From the NCBI RefSeq assembly GCF_025446935.1, contig NZ_JAOEGN010000005.1:60010-124009 (forward strand): a DNA stretch of 64,000 bases, in the 5' to 3' direction. Positions 44,955 to 52,277 of the stretch are shown piece after piece. Positions within the stretch are counted from its first letter, which is position 1. Each line of letters begins with the position of its first letter. The position numbers and the translations under genes are program-made. The notes under the pieces were generated by a model. The model had not been told where the DNA came from. It searched no databases and saw nothing but the letters and a program-made list of their open reading frames with translations. The DNA comes from Paracholeplasma vituli. Lineage in GTDB: Bacteria; Bacillota_I; Bacilli_A; Acholeplasmatales; UBA5453.

Positions 44955-45760
44955 TCGATAATACCTACTTTCGGGAAAAATCTAAAAATGACTTTCGCTT
45001 TGATGTCTTGTACGCGAATTAATCCGAGCGTTCTAGAGTCTTGAGAATTTTGAACGTTATCACCTAATACAAAGTAAAAACCTTCAGGGATCACGCCACC
45101 CTCTAAACTGTCAATTAATTCATTCACAAAAGTTCTATAAGTCGAGGGTACTTCTTGTACAATTTTACCATTAACTATCAGTTGATTTGAAGCATTTAGC
45201 ACTAATGTATCCCCTGGAAGACCAATCACTCTTTTAACATAGTGGGCTTCATCTAGGTTTTCATAGTAGGTTTCATCAATATATATCACCACAATATCAT
45301 TACGTCTTGGTGTGTAATCAAATTGATATACAATGAGACGGTCGTGTTCTTGAAGTGTGGGTTGCATCGAACTTTGAAATACTTCAGCGGTAAATACATA
45401 AAACGTAATGATGTGTAAAACGATCATCAAACTGATAGAGAAAAACTGGATGGTATCGATCAATTTAAACTGTTTATAAAGCACTTTATTGTCACCTTTG
45501 AGCCCTTTTTTAAGAAAGAATAAAAATAAGGCTGATACAACAACAAGGAGTCCACTTAGAACTAGTAATAATACTTTTTGAAAAAATTCGGTAAAGGTTG
45601 GATACGCTTTTATAGTATAGATTAAACTAACACCAAATATCAATAAAGAAACCACATTGAGTGTGGCTCCTTTAAGCGTCATACGGCGGTTGAGCTCAGT
45701 TTTAATATCAATTGAATCTGGATCGTTTTGAATGCGTTTATTGAGTTCTTTCAGTGTCAT
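44951..45760 (-). CDS. lepB: Signal peptidase I with extended N-terminal membrane region
   Basis: A 269-residue type I signal peptidase. Three helices precede the catalytic domain (about 33-50, 60-85 and 103-125), more than the single anchor of many Gram-positive enzymes. Catalytic Ser is in SSMQPTL near 132, Lys in YVKRVIGLPGD near 174, and box E is FVLGDNVQNSQDSR. It cleaves signal peptides of secreted proteins. The ATG overlaps the ftsK stop (ATGA). Confidence 0.94.
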   Translation of the reverse strand: MTLKELNKRIQNDPDSIDIKTELNRRMTLKGATLNVVSLLIFGVSLIYTIKAYPTFTEFFQKVLLLVLSGLLVVVSALFLFFLKKGLKGDNKVLYKQFKLIDTIQFFSISLMIVLHIITFYVFTAEVFQSSMQPTLQEHDRLIVYQFDYTPRRNDIVVIYIDETYYENLDEAHYVKRVIGLPGDTLVLNASNQLIVNGKIVQEVPSTYRTFVNELIDSLEGGVIPEGFYFVLGDNVQNSQDSRTLGLIRVQDIKAKVIFRFFPKVGIID

Positions 45761-47853
45761 AGCATATTTTCCAATTCTGCCATAGTTACCAATACCTGGC
45801 GTGCTTTTGTACCTTCATTCTTAGAGACGATACCTTGTTCTTCTAACAGTTCAACTATGCGTTGGGCACGGTTAAAACCAACGCCAAATTCTTTTTGAAT
45901 GGCATTGATGGAGGCGTTATTTTCTCTAACAACAAATTGAGCAACCGGATAGAGTAAGTCATCTGAAGCTGCCGTATCCTTTTTAATGGTAAAGGTTCTT
46001 AAGGAATCGTGGTCGAATAGATAATTTGGTGGCATTTGATCACGAATAAAGTCTGTTACGCGTTCAATTTCCGCATCTTTTAAGAAAGCGCCTTGTAAAC
46101 GAATTGGACGTTCAGCTTCTTTAAAAAGCATATCACCTTTACCCAATAAGGATTCTGCCCCTGCACCATCTAAAATGGTGGTGGAGTCGACATAAGAAGC
46201 AACCTTAAATGCGATACGTGAAGGAATGTTGGCCTTGATGGTACCTTTGACAACGTCTGTGGTCGGACGTTGGGTTGCAACTAACAGGTGAATACCTGCA
46301 GCACGGGCTTTTTGAGTGAGTCTTTGGATGGCTTCTTCAACATCATTTGCTGAAACCATCATTAGGTCTGCCAATTCATCAATAACAATGACGATATATG
46401 GCATCTTTTCTAAGGATGGATCTTCTTTCACTCGCTCATTATAACCTTTGATATCTTTGGCTCTATTCGTAGCGAACTGTAAGAAACGTTTATCCATTTC
46501 ACCTACTGCCCAAGAGAGCGCTGTTGCTGCCATTTTGGGTTCTGTGATCACAGGTGTCACTAGGTGTGGTAAATCATTATAAACCGCTAATTCGACCATT
46601 TTCGGGTCAATTAAAATGAATTTCAAATCATCTGGATGGTTTTTCATCAATAACGATACGATGATGGTATTGACACAAACGGATTTACCGGAGTTAGTAG
46701 CCCCAGCGATTAAGCAGTGAGGCATCTTCGCGATGTCAGCGTATATATTTCTGCCATCAATATCGACCCCTAAAGCAATCTTTAATGGGTGTGAATTATC
46801 ATCGATAAAATCTGGGTGATCAACAACGTTACCGTATGCAACAATTTCTGGGACTGCATTCGGAATTTCTAGACCGACATAGGCTTTTCCTGGGATTGGT
46901 GCTTCAATACGCAATGATTTCGCTGCTAAGTTCATCATTAAGTTATCTTTGATGCGATTCACTTCTTTAACGTTTACACCTGGTTCTAGTTCAATTTCAT
47001 GACGTGTAACGGTTGGCCCTTTGGTAATGTTATGGACATGTCCTGGCACTGAGAACTGTAAGAGTGTCTCATTCACGGTAGATTCTTGAGCAACCAACCA
47101 AGCGGGTCTCGCGTCTTGGTCACGAAGAACCTTCGAGAACATATCGACAGTTGGAAATTTGTATGGTCGACTTGGTCTAACAAAACTTGGTTTAGGTGTC
47201 TCCTCTACAGGTTTTTTAAAGGTTTTCTCAACTGTCACTGGTTCTGGTTTAGTATACTTAAAGTCATCATTTACTACTGGATTATCTGTTGTTGAAGGGT
47301 TGAAACGTTCGAATAATACATCGGTTTTTTTAATCGTATCCACCGTTTGAGGGGTCGGTTTGGTTTCGATATACTCGAAATCACTTGAGGATACTTTGTC
47401 CTCAAATACGACACGTTCAGGTTTTGGATTGGTAAACGTTGGGGCTTCTTTCTTTTGTATGAATGGGACTTCAAGTGGAACTGGTTTCTTGCGTTCATCC
47501 TCATACTTACGTTTTTGATCCACCACAACATCCTCACCAAAAATATCTTTTCTAGCTTGGTTATTTAAAATGGTCGATTTAAATTCAGCATATTCGGATA
47601 AATCTGTCATTGGCTTTGTTCTAAAAGCATCATAGCGTTTTTTAACATCCCCTGTATTTCTAATAATGAATGGTGCTACGGTTTCGTCTTTTACAGACAA
47701 ACCAAAAATCGGAGAAATGAATTCAGACGATTTGAACTTTTTATGGCCTTGTTGTTTTAGGCCTTCAATTTTTACAAACTGATGGATTTTAAACCCTTGA
47801 AAATCTTTACGAATAAACTCGGCATAAGGTTTACGGTTGAATAGGCTCATCAT
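45757..47853 (-). CDS. ftsK: FtsK/SpoIIIE-family DNA translocase without membrane domain
   Basis: A 698-residue translocase. The first 220 residues are hydrophilic and Pro/Lys/Glu-rich with no transmembrane helix. The motor follows (PGHVHNITKGPTVTRHEIELEPGVNV; Walker A AGATNSGKS near 380; Walker B IVIVIDELADLMM), then the gamma winged helix NASINAIQKEFGVGFNRAQRIVELLEEQGIVS, which reads polarity sequences. The layout is like soluble SftA of Bacillus. The ATG at 47853 follows GAGGAGG and overlaps the upstream membrane-protein gene by 23 bases; an ORF extension further upstream is shadow. Confidence 0.92.
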   Translation of the reverse strand: MMSLFNRKPYAEFIRKDFQGFKIHQFVKIEGLKQQGHKKFKSSEFISPIFGLSVKDETVAPFIIRNTGDVKKRYDAFRTKPMTDLSEYAEFKSTILNNQARKDIFGEDVVVDQKRKYEDERKKPVPLEVPFIQKKEAPTFTNPKPERVVFEDKVSSSDFEYIETKPTPQTVDTIKKTDVLFERFNPSTTDNPVVNDDFKYTKPEPVTVEKTFKKPVEETPKPSFVRPSRPYKFPTVDMFSKVLRDQDARPAWLVAQESTVNETLLQFSVPGHVHNITKGPTVTRHEIELEPGVNVKEVNRIKDNLMMNLAAKSLRIEAPIPGKAYVGLEIPNAVPEIVAYGNVVDHPDFIDDNSHPLKIALGVDIDGRNIYADIAKMPHCLIAGATNSGKSVCVNTIIVSLLMKNHPDDLKFILIDPKMVELAVYNDLPHLVTPVITEPKMAATALSWAVGEMDKRFLQFATNRAKDIKGYNERVKEDPSLEKMPYIVIVIDELADLMMVSANDVEEAIQRLTQKARAAGIHLLVATQRPTTDVVKGTIKANIPSRIAFKVASYVDSTTILDGAGAESLLGKGDMLFKEAERPIRLQGAFLKDAEIERVTDFIRDQMPPNYLFDHDSLRTFTIKKDTAASDDLLYPVAQFVVRENNASINAIQKEFGVGFNRAQRIVELLEEQGIVSKNEGTKARQVLVTMAELENML

Positions 47854-48622
47854 CAAGGTCCTCCTCTTCGGTTTCTCTTTTAATTTCATCATATATACTG
47901 TCGACACCTGTATCAATGGATTTTTCGACTTGAAATACATTTTTACTGTAAATCTTATAGGTTTCTTCTCCAACAATACCAATAATGGCTAAACAAATCT
48001 TGATAGTTATGGTTTCAGTCAGTTTGTCGACGGTGACCTTTTTGATCCAAAAGGCTGGGTTCGCAATATTCATCGCTGTAAAGAAATCGCCAATCCGTTT
48101 ACGCACTTTAAGCTTCTTCTCAACTTTCATCACAGTTGAATCATCGACTTTTTCTTTGACTTCATAAAGAGACATGATAGATGCTAACGTTTTGCCTCTA
48201 AAGATTCTTAATAGTTTCGCATCGAACAAACGATCCACACGATCAGTGATATAGTGCCCTAATAAAAGTGTTTCTTGAATGGTTAGTTCTAATAGAGGGT
48301 ATTTCGAAGATGGGTAAAACTTCGTTGCGATATCTTTTGATAATTCTAAAGATACTGCTTTGAGGTGGTTAACCAACCCAATCGATTCACGATCTTTTTT
48401 ATTCTTAAATTGACTTTGTGCATCTTTAATCAACAATTTGATTTCTTCTGCGTCAATATCCGGTTCAATTGCTTTTTTGTAAAAGTTCTTATTCCGTTGT
48501 GCTTGTAATATGGTATAGAAATAGAACATCAACAAGAACATAAAGCCAAAGGTTACTCCCGCAAAAAAAATGCCGAGGTATCCCAGTTCTAGTTTAAATG
48601 AAAAGAATTCTTGCCAGTTCAT
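47831..48622 (-). CDS. Single-pass membrane protein of unknown function, coupled to ftsK
   Basis: A 263-residue protein: one N-terminal helix (about 15-38), then a cytoplasmic, mostly helical region ending in an acidic tail (ETEEEDLDDEPIQP). A second weakly hydrophobic stretch is at TITIKICLAIIGIVG near 205-220. I do not recognise the family. It heads the operon and overlaps ftsK, whose product lacks a membrane anchor, so it may tether the translocase; this is inference. AAGGATGTG precedes the ATG. Confidence 0.8.
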   Translation of the reverse strand: MNWQEFFSFKLELGYLGIFFAGVTFGFMFLLMFYFYTILQAQRNKNFYKKAIEPDIDAEEIKLLIKDAQSQFKNKKDRESIGLVNHLKAVSLELSKDIATKFYPSSKYPLLELTIQETLLLGHYITDRVDRLFDAKLLRIFRGKTLASIMSLYEVKEKVDDSTVMKVEKKLKVRKRIGDFFTAMNIANPAFWIKKVTVDKLTETITIKICLAIIGIVGEETYKIYSKNVFQVEKSIDTGVDSIYDEIKRETEEEDLDDEPIQP

Positions 48623-48645
48623 TTTTTCACATCCTTATGCGTATA

Positions 48646-48651
48646 ATTATA
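48646..48651 (-). promoter_or_regulatory. Likely -10 box of the ftsK-lepB-rbgA-rnhB operon
   Basis: TATAAT on the minus strand 24 bases before the first gene; TTTATC at 17 bases is a weak -35. Confidence 0.45.
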
Positions 48652-48750
48652 CCTTAAGCGTCCTAAAAGATAAAGAATTATCTTTTGAAGGCCATCACTT
48701 TCAGACTAGGTTTTTTAACCTTTTTGTGCGATAATATAGAAGGTGATGAA

Positions 48751-49569
48751 ATGAAAAAATATATGATTGCATGTGATTTAGATGGTACTTTATTGGATGG
48801 TAACTCTGAACTCACAACAGAAACGATAAGTTATTTAAAGGAACTCGCTAGTTTAGGCCATAAAATCGTGATTGCGACAGGCCGCCCTTTTAGAGGTTGT
48901 TACCATTATTATCAAGCGTTAGATCTCGATACACCGATTATTACGGATAATGGCGGGTCGATCGAAAATCCTAGAGATAATCACTTTCAAAAAATGACCT
49001 TAAAAATCCCTAAACGAATCATCGATAAATTGTTCAATTTTGCTGAACCTTTCACAAGAACAGCATTTTATAGTGTGGATAATGGGCTTTACGTGTATAA
49101 ACCAACAGATCGCTTAAACTGGTTATACCATGAAACAGAGGATACCTTCTTTGTCGAAGGACCCTTCACAAATCCTAATCATCCGGAACCTTCTGGGTTA
49201 ATGTACATCATTGATGTTGCTTATAAAGAAACATTTGAATCCTTTATTATGAACGAATGTGATGGTTTACTTTTATACCGCGACTGGGGTAGTGATCACA
49301 AGAACGCCATATTTGAAATTTATCAAAAACGTACTTCTAAAGGGGAAGCGATTGAATTTGTAAGACAGTATTATGGTTTTGAACCTGAACAAGTTATCGC
49401 ATTTGGCGATGGGCTCAACGATTTAGACATGCTTCAAGTTGTCCATCATGGGGTTGCGATGAAAAATGGTGTCGATGAAGTCAAAGCAGTTGCGAAAGCA
49501 ATCAGCTTTAAACCCAATACCGAAAATGGAGTCATTGAGTATTTAAAACAATATATCACAAAAGACTAA
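48751..49569 (+). CDS. HAD-superfamily Cof-type phosphatase
   Basis: A 272-residue HAD IIB hydrolase: motif I IACDLDGTLLD (nucleophile Asp near 9), motif II VIATGRPF, Lys in TSKGEAIEFV and motif III IAFGDGLNDLDML. These proteins dephosphorylate sugar phosphates, FMN or PLP; the substrate is unknown. The start at 48751 follows GAAGGTGAT. An in-frame extension to 48685 has no ribosome site. Confidence 0.92.
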   Translation: MKKYMIACDLDGTLLDGNSELTTETISYLKELASLGHKIVIATGRPFRGCYHYYQALDLDTPIITDNGGSIENPRDNHFQKMTLKIPKRIIDKLFNFAEPFTRTAFYSVDNGLYVYKPTDRLNWLYHETEDTFFVEGPFTNPNHPEPSGLMYIIDVAYKETFESFIMNECDGLLLYRDWGSDHKNAIFEIYQKRTSKGEAIEFVRQYYGFEPEQVIAFGDGLNDLDMLQVVHHGVAMKNGVDEVKAVAKAISFKPNTENGVIEYLKQYITKD

Positions 49570-49589
49570 GCGCAGGCTTAGTTTTTTTT
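49565..49589 (+). terminator. Terminator after the HAD gene
   Basis: CTAAGC-GCAG-GCTTAG followed by eight T residues; the stem contains the stop codon. Confidence 0.88.
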
Positions 49590-49652
49590 GTAAAGTATGC
49601 TTGACATTCAAAAACAGTGGTGTTATAGTAATGATGTAAAGCAAACTTGACA
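49590..49652 (+). repeat. Two operator-like repeats around the xre promoter
   Basis: GTAAAGTATGCTTGACA (49590-49606) and GTAAAGCAAACTTGACA (49636-49652) match at 14 of 17 positions, 46 bp apart. Each is itself an inverted repeat GTAAAG-N4-CTTGAC with one mismatch. The first covers the -35 box, the second lies in the leader just before the ribosome site. The downstream XRE protein is the obvious candidate ligand. Confidence 0.65.
49601..49629 (+). promoter_or_regulatory. Promoter of the xre-ABC operon
   Basis: TTGACA (49601-49606), 17 bases, TATAGT (49624-49629) with a TGT extension. Confidence 0.85.
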
Positions 49653-49663
49653 AAGGAGAAACT

Positions 49664-49870
49664 ATGAATAATCATCTCGAATTGCTGCGGAAACAGCAAA
49701 ACATTAAACAAGAGACGCTTGCAGATGCCATGGGGGTATCGCGCCAAACCATCAGTTCAATTGAAACCGGAAAATACAACCCTTCTATTATCTTAGCGAT
49801 TAAACTTGCAAGATTTTTCAATTGTACTGTCGAAGAGATTTTCGTTTACGAGGAGGAGACAACACAATGA
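49664..49870 (+). CDS. XRE-family transcriptional regulator (YozG-like)
   Basis: A 68-residue regulator, all of it a helix-turn-helix: LELLRKQQNIKQETLADAMGVSRQTISSIETGKYNPSIILAIKLARFF. This small type usually controls a linked membrane protein or ABC exporter. AAAGGAG precedes the ATG. It probably represses its own operon through the repeats at 49590-49652. The stop overlaps the next ATG (ATGA). Confidence 0.93.
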   Translation: MNNHLELLRKQQNIKQETLADAMGVSRQTISSIETGKYNPSIILAIKLARFFNCTVEEIFVYEEETTQ

Positions 49871-50277
49871 AGAAACCATTTATCACAAGACAGTACTTAC
49901 AAGCCATCCGTTTATTAGGTATGATTTTCATCATTTTGTTTATACTCAATGTTCGATTTCAATTCTTAAACGATTATTTGAGTGGGTTTTCACTAGGATT
50001 TGGAGTCACAATTATATTATTATCTACCATCTTGTTATTTAGTAAATCTTACATGAAGGAACAAAAGATTGCTGAGAATGATGAACGTCTAATAATGATT
50101 AGAAACAAAGTTGTCTCACAAACCTATTTCGTTCATTATTGGATTCAGTTCTTACTCATCGTGATTTTCGGTTTTTTTGAAGAAACCAACCTCATTTCCA
50201 TCATCATGGCTGGCATATTCGTATTTGAATCCTTGGTAATGCTTGGACTCGATATTTACTACAAAAGAAAATACTAA
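49867..50277 (+). CDS. Small four-helix membrane protein
   Basis: A 136-residue protein with four hydrophobic segments (about 13-30, 38-58, 84-102 and 106-125) and the sequence MKEQKIAENDERLIMIRNK between the second and third. That motif, ENDERLIxIRNK, is shared with DUF2178/YozG-linked membrane proteins found beside small XRE regulators. The function is unknown. It is coupled to xre at an ATGA junction and precedes the ABC genes. Confidence 0.8.
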   Translation: MKKPFITRQYLQAIRLLGMIFIILFILNVRFQFLNDYLSGFSLGFGVTIILLSTILLFSKSYMKEQKIAENDERLIMIRNKVVSQTYFVHYWIQFLLIVIFGFFEETNLISIIMAGIFVFESLVMLGLDIYYKRKY

Positions 50278-50291
50278 AGGAGAATGTATAT

Positions 50292-51065
50292 ATGAAAGTA
50301 TTGTTTTCAGTTAAGGATGTCACAAAGACATTTACGCTTTCGAAAAAACAGCGTAAAATTTTAAAAACCAACGATTCTAAAAAGGTCGCTGTTAAATCTT
50401 TATCATTTGACGCTTACGAAGGTGAAATCTACGGTTTGCTTGGGCCTAACGGAGCGGGTAAAACGACCACGCTACGCATCGCAAGTTCATTGATTAAACC
50501 CGATTCTGGTGATGTATTCATCGATGGTATCTCGGTTGTCAATGATCCTAGTAATGTTCGTCGTAAGATTGGATTTTTAACCAGTGAGTTGAAATTAGAA
50601 GACTTTTTCACACCGAACTACTTGTTTGATTACTTCTCACGTTTGCACAACATCGAAGAAGAAACCATTCAAGCTCGTAAGAAAATGTTGTTTGACCAAT
50701 TTGGGATCCAGCCATTTTGCGAGGTAAAGGTATCTGATTTATCGACGGGTATGAAACAAAAGGTCTCATTAGCAATTTCGATTGCTCACGACCCGAGCAT
50801 CATCATTTTTGATGAACCGACTAACGGTTTAGACATCATTACAGCGAAAACCGTCACAGATTTTTTAATCCATTTAAAACAAACAGGTAAAACCATTATT
50901 CTTTCTACCCATATCTTCAGCTTAGTCGAAAAGTTATGTGACCGTGTGGGTATTATCATTGAAGGTGAAATGGTCTATGAGAATACCGTTGCAGAAATCA
51001 TGAAAACCACGGACTTAGAAACCTTATTCTTCCAATTATATGAATCGAAAGGGGGAGTATTATAA
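50292..51065 (+). CDS. ABC transporter ATP-binding protein (NatA-like)
   Basis: A 257-residue ATPase: Walker A GLLGPNGAGKTTT (about 53-65), signature DLSTGMKQKVSLAISIA, Walker B IIIFDEPTNGLD and H-loop LSTHIFS. The N-terminus has a basic insertion (LSKKQRKILKTNDSKK). AAGGAG precedes the ATG. Forms an exporter with the following permease, overlapping by one base (TAATG). Confidence 0.93.
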   Translation: MKVLFSVKDVTKTFTLSKKQRKILKTNDSKKVAVKSLSFDAYEGEIYGLLGPNGAGKTTTLRIASSLIKPDSGDVFIDGISVVNDPSNVRRKIGFLTSELKLEDFFTPNYLFDYFSRLHNIEEETIQARKKMLFDQFGIQPFCEVKVSDLSTGMKQKVSLAISIAHDPSIIIFDEPTNGLDIITAKTVTDFLIHLKQTGKTIILSTHIFSLVEKLCDRVGIIIEGEMVYENTVAEIMKTTDLETLFFQLYESKGGVL

Positions 51066-52237
51066 TGCAAAACATTTGGACCATCGTCAAAAAAGAACTC
51101 AAACGCTTCTTTACCGATAGACGCATGCTCGTTACACTCATCCTACCAGGACTAATGATTTTTGTTCTTTATTCCTTAATGGGTAGTGTGCTTTCAGAAA
51201 CGGTATCGATTCCAGAAGATTATACTTATAAAGTATCAATTGTGAATCACCCATCCGAATTTGATGCGTTTAACCAAAACCCTGCTTACCCTGTAGAACT
51301 CACCGTCATCGATGGAACTCTATGGATCGATGATGTTAAACTCGCAATTACAGAAAAGACTGTAGATTTACTCATTATTTATGAAGCCGATTTCTACTCT
51401 AAAATGCTCGCATATAGTATCGATTCTGGTTTACCTGCGCCACAAGTAGAAATCTTCTATAATGCTTCTTCGAATGAATCTAGTTCAATTTACAGTTACT
51501 ATACCTCGATGTTATTAGCCTATGAATCGAATATTTCTAATAAGTTTGATATCAATCGTGGAGATACATCCTATAACTTAGCAAGTTCAAAAGATATGTC
51601 GATACAGTTCGTTACCATGTTAGTCCCATTCTTACTCATTACCTTCTTATTCACAGCATCTTTAAGTATTGCTTCTGAATCGATTGCAGGAGAAAAAGAC
51701 CGTGGAACGATTGCAACCCTATTAACCACACCTACGAAACGCAGTGAGATTGCATTAGGAAAAGTGATTGCGTTAAGCATCACAGCATTAGCCAGTGCAG
51801 CCTCTAGCTTCTTCGGTTTAATGCTTTCACTACCAAAACTAATTGGTGAAGATTTCACCATGGCGATGTATGATTTTGGCACGTATGTCTTGTTATTTAC
51901 AGTATTGATTTCTACGATTTTGATCTTCATTGTACTAATTTCAATTATCAGTGCTTACGCGAAGTCCATCAAAGAGGCTTCCTCCTTAGCGATGCCTTTG
52001 ATGATTATTATCATGCTTATCGGAATTTCTTCCATGTTTGGAACCAGTTCATCGAATTTAATCATGTACTTCATCCCAGTATATAACTCGGTTCAGTCGA
52101 TTACGTTCATCTTATCTCTAGAAGTGAACTACTTGTTCTTAACCGTCACCATACTAACGAACCTACTGGTTGTCGGATTAGGTACGGTATTACTTACCCG
52201 TATGTTTGATTCTGAAAAAGTAATGTTTAATAAATAA
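51065..52237 (+). CDS. ABC-2 type permease (NatB-like)
   Basis: A 390-residue protein with one N-terminal helix (about 20-40), an extracytoplasmic loop to about 175, and five to six C-terminal helices. SESIAGEKDRGTIATLLTTPTKRSEIALGK is the coupling segment typical of NatB/YhaP permeases. Whether it exports sodium, lipid or peptide is not clear. Last gene of the xre operon. Confidence 0.9.
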   Translation: MQNIWTIVKKELKRFFTDRRMLVTLILPGLMIFVLYSLMGSVLSETVSIPEDYTYKVSIVNHPSEFDAFNQNPAYPVELTVIDGTLWIDDVKLAITEKTVDLLIIYEADFYSKMLAYSIDSGLPAPQVEIFYNASSNESSSIYSYYTSMLLAYESNISNKFDINRGDTSYNLASSKDMSIQFVTMLVPFLLITFLFTASLSIASESIAGEKDRGTIATLLTTPTKRSEIALGKVIALSITALASAASSFFGLMLSLPKLIGEDFTMAMYDFGTYVLLFTVLISTILIFIVLISIISAYAKSIKEASSLAMPLMIIIMLIGISSMFGTSSSNLIMYFIPVYNSVQSITFILSLEVNYLFLTVTILTNLLVVGLGTVLLTRMFDSEKVMFNK

Positions 52238-52243
52238 ACAAAT

Positions 52244-52271
52244 ACCCGATTTAGCTGGTGCTAAATCGGGT
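52244..52271 (+). terminator. Bidirectional terminator between the ABC operon and glgP
   Basis: ACCCGATTTAGC-TGGT-GCTAAATCGGGT, a perfect twelve-pair stem, with T-rich sequence on both sides in the respective directions. Confidence 0.85.
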
Positions 52272-52277
52272 TATTTC

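Noticed and set aside
47274..47540. 88-codon alternative frame within the ftsK linker
   Set aside because: The linker is repetitive and Lys/Pro-rich, which leaves other frames open; no start signals are present.
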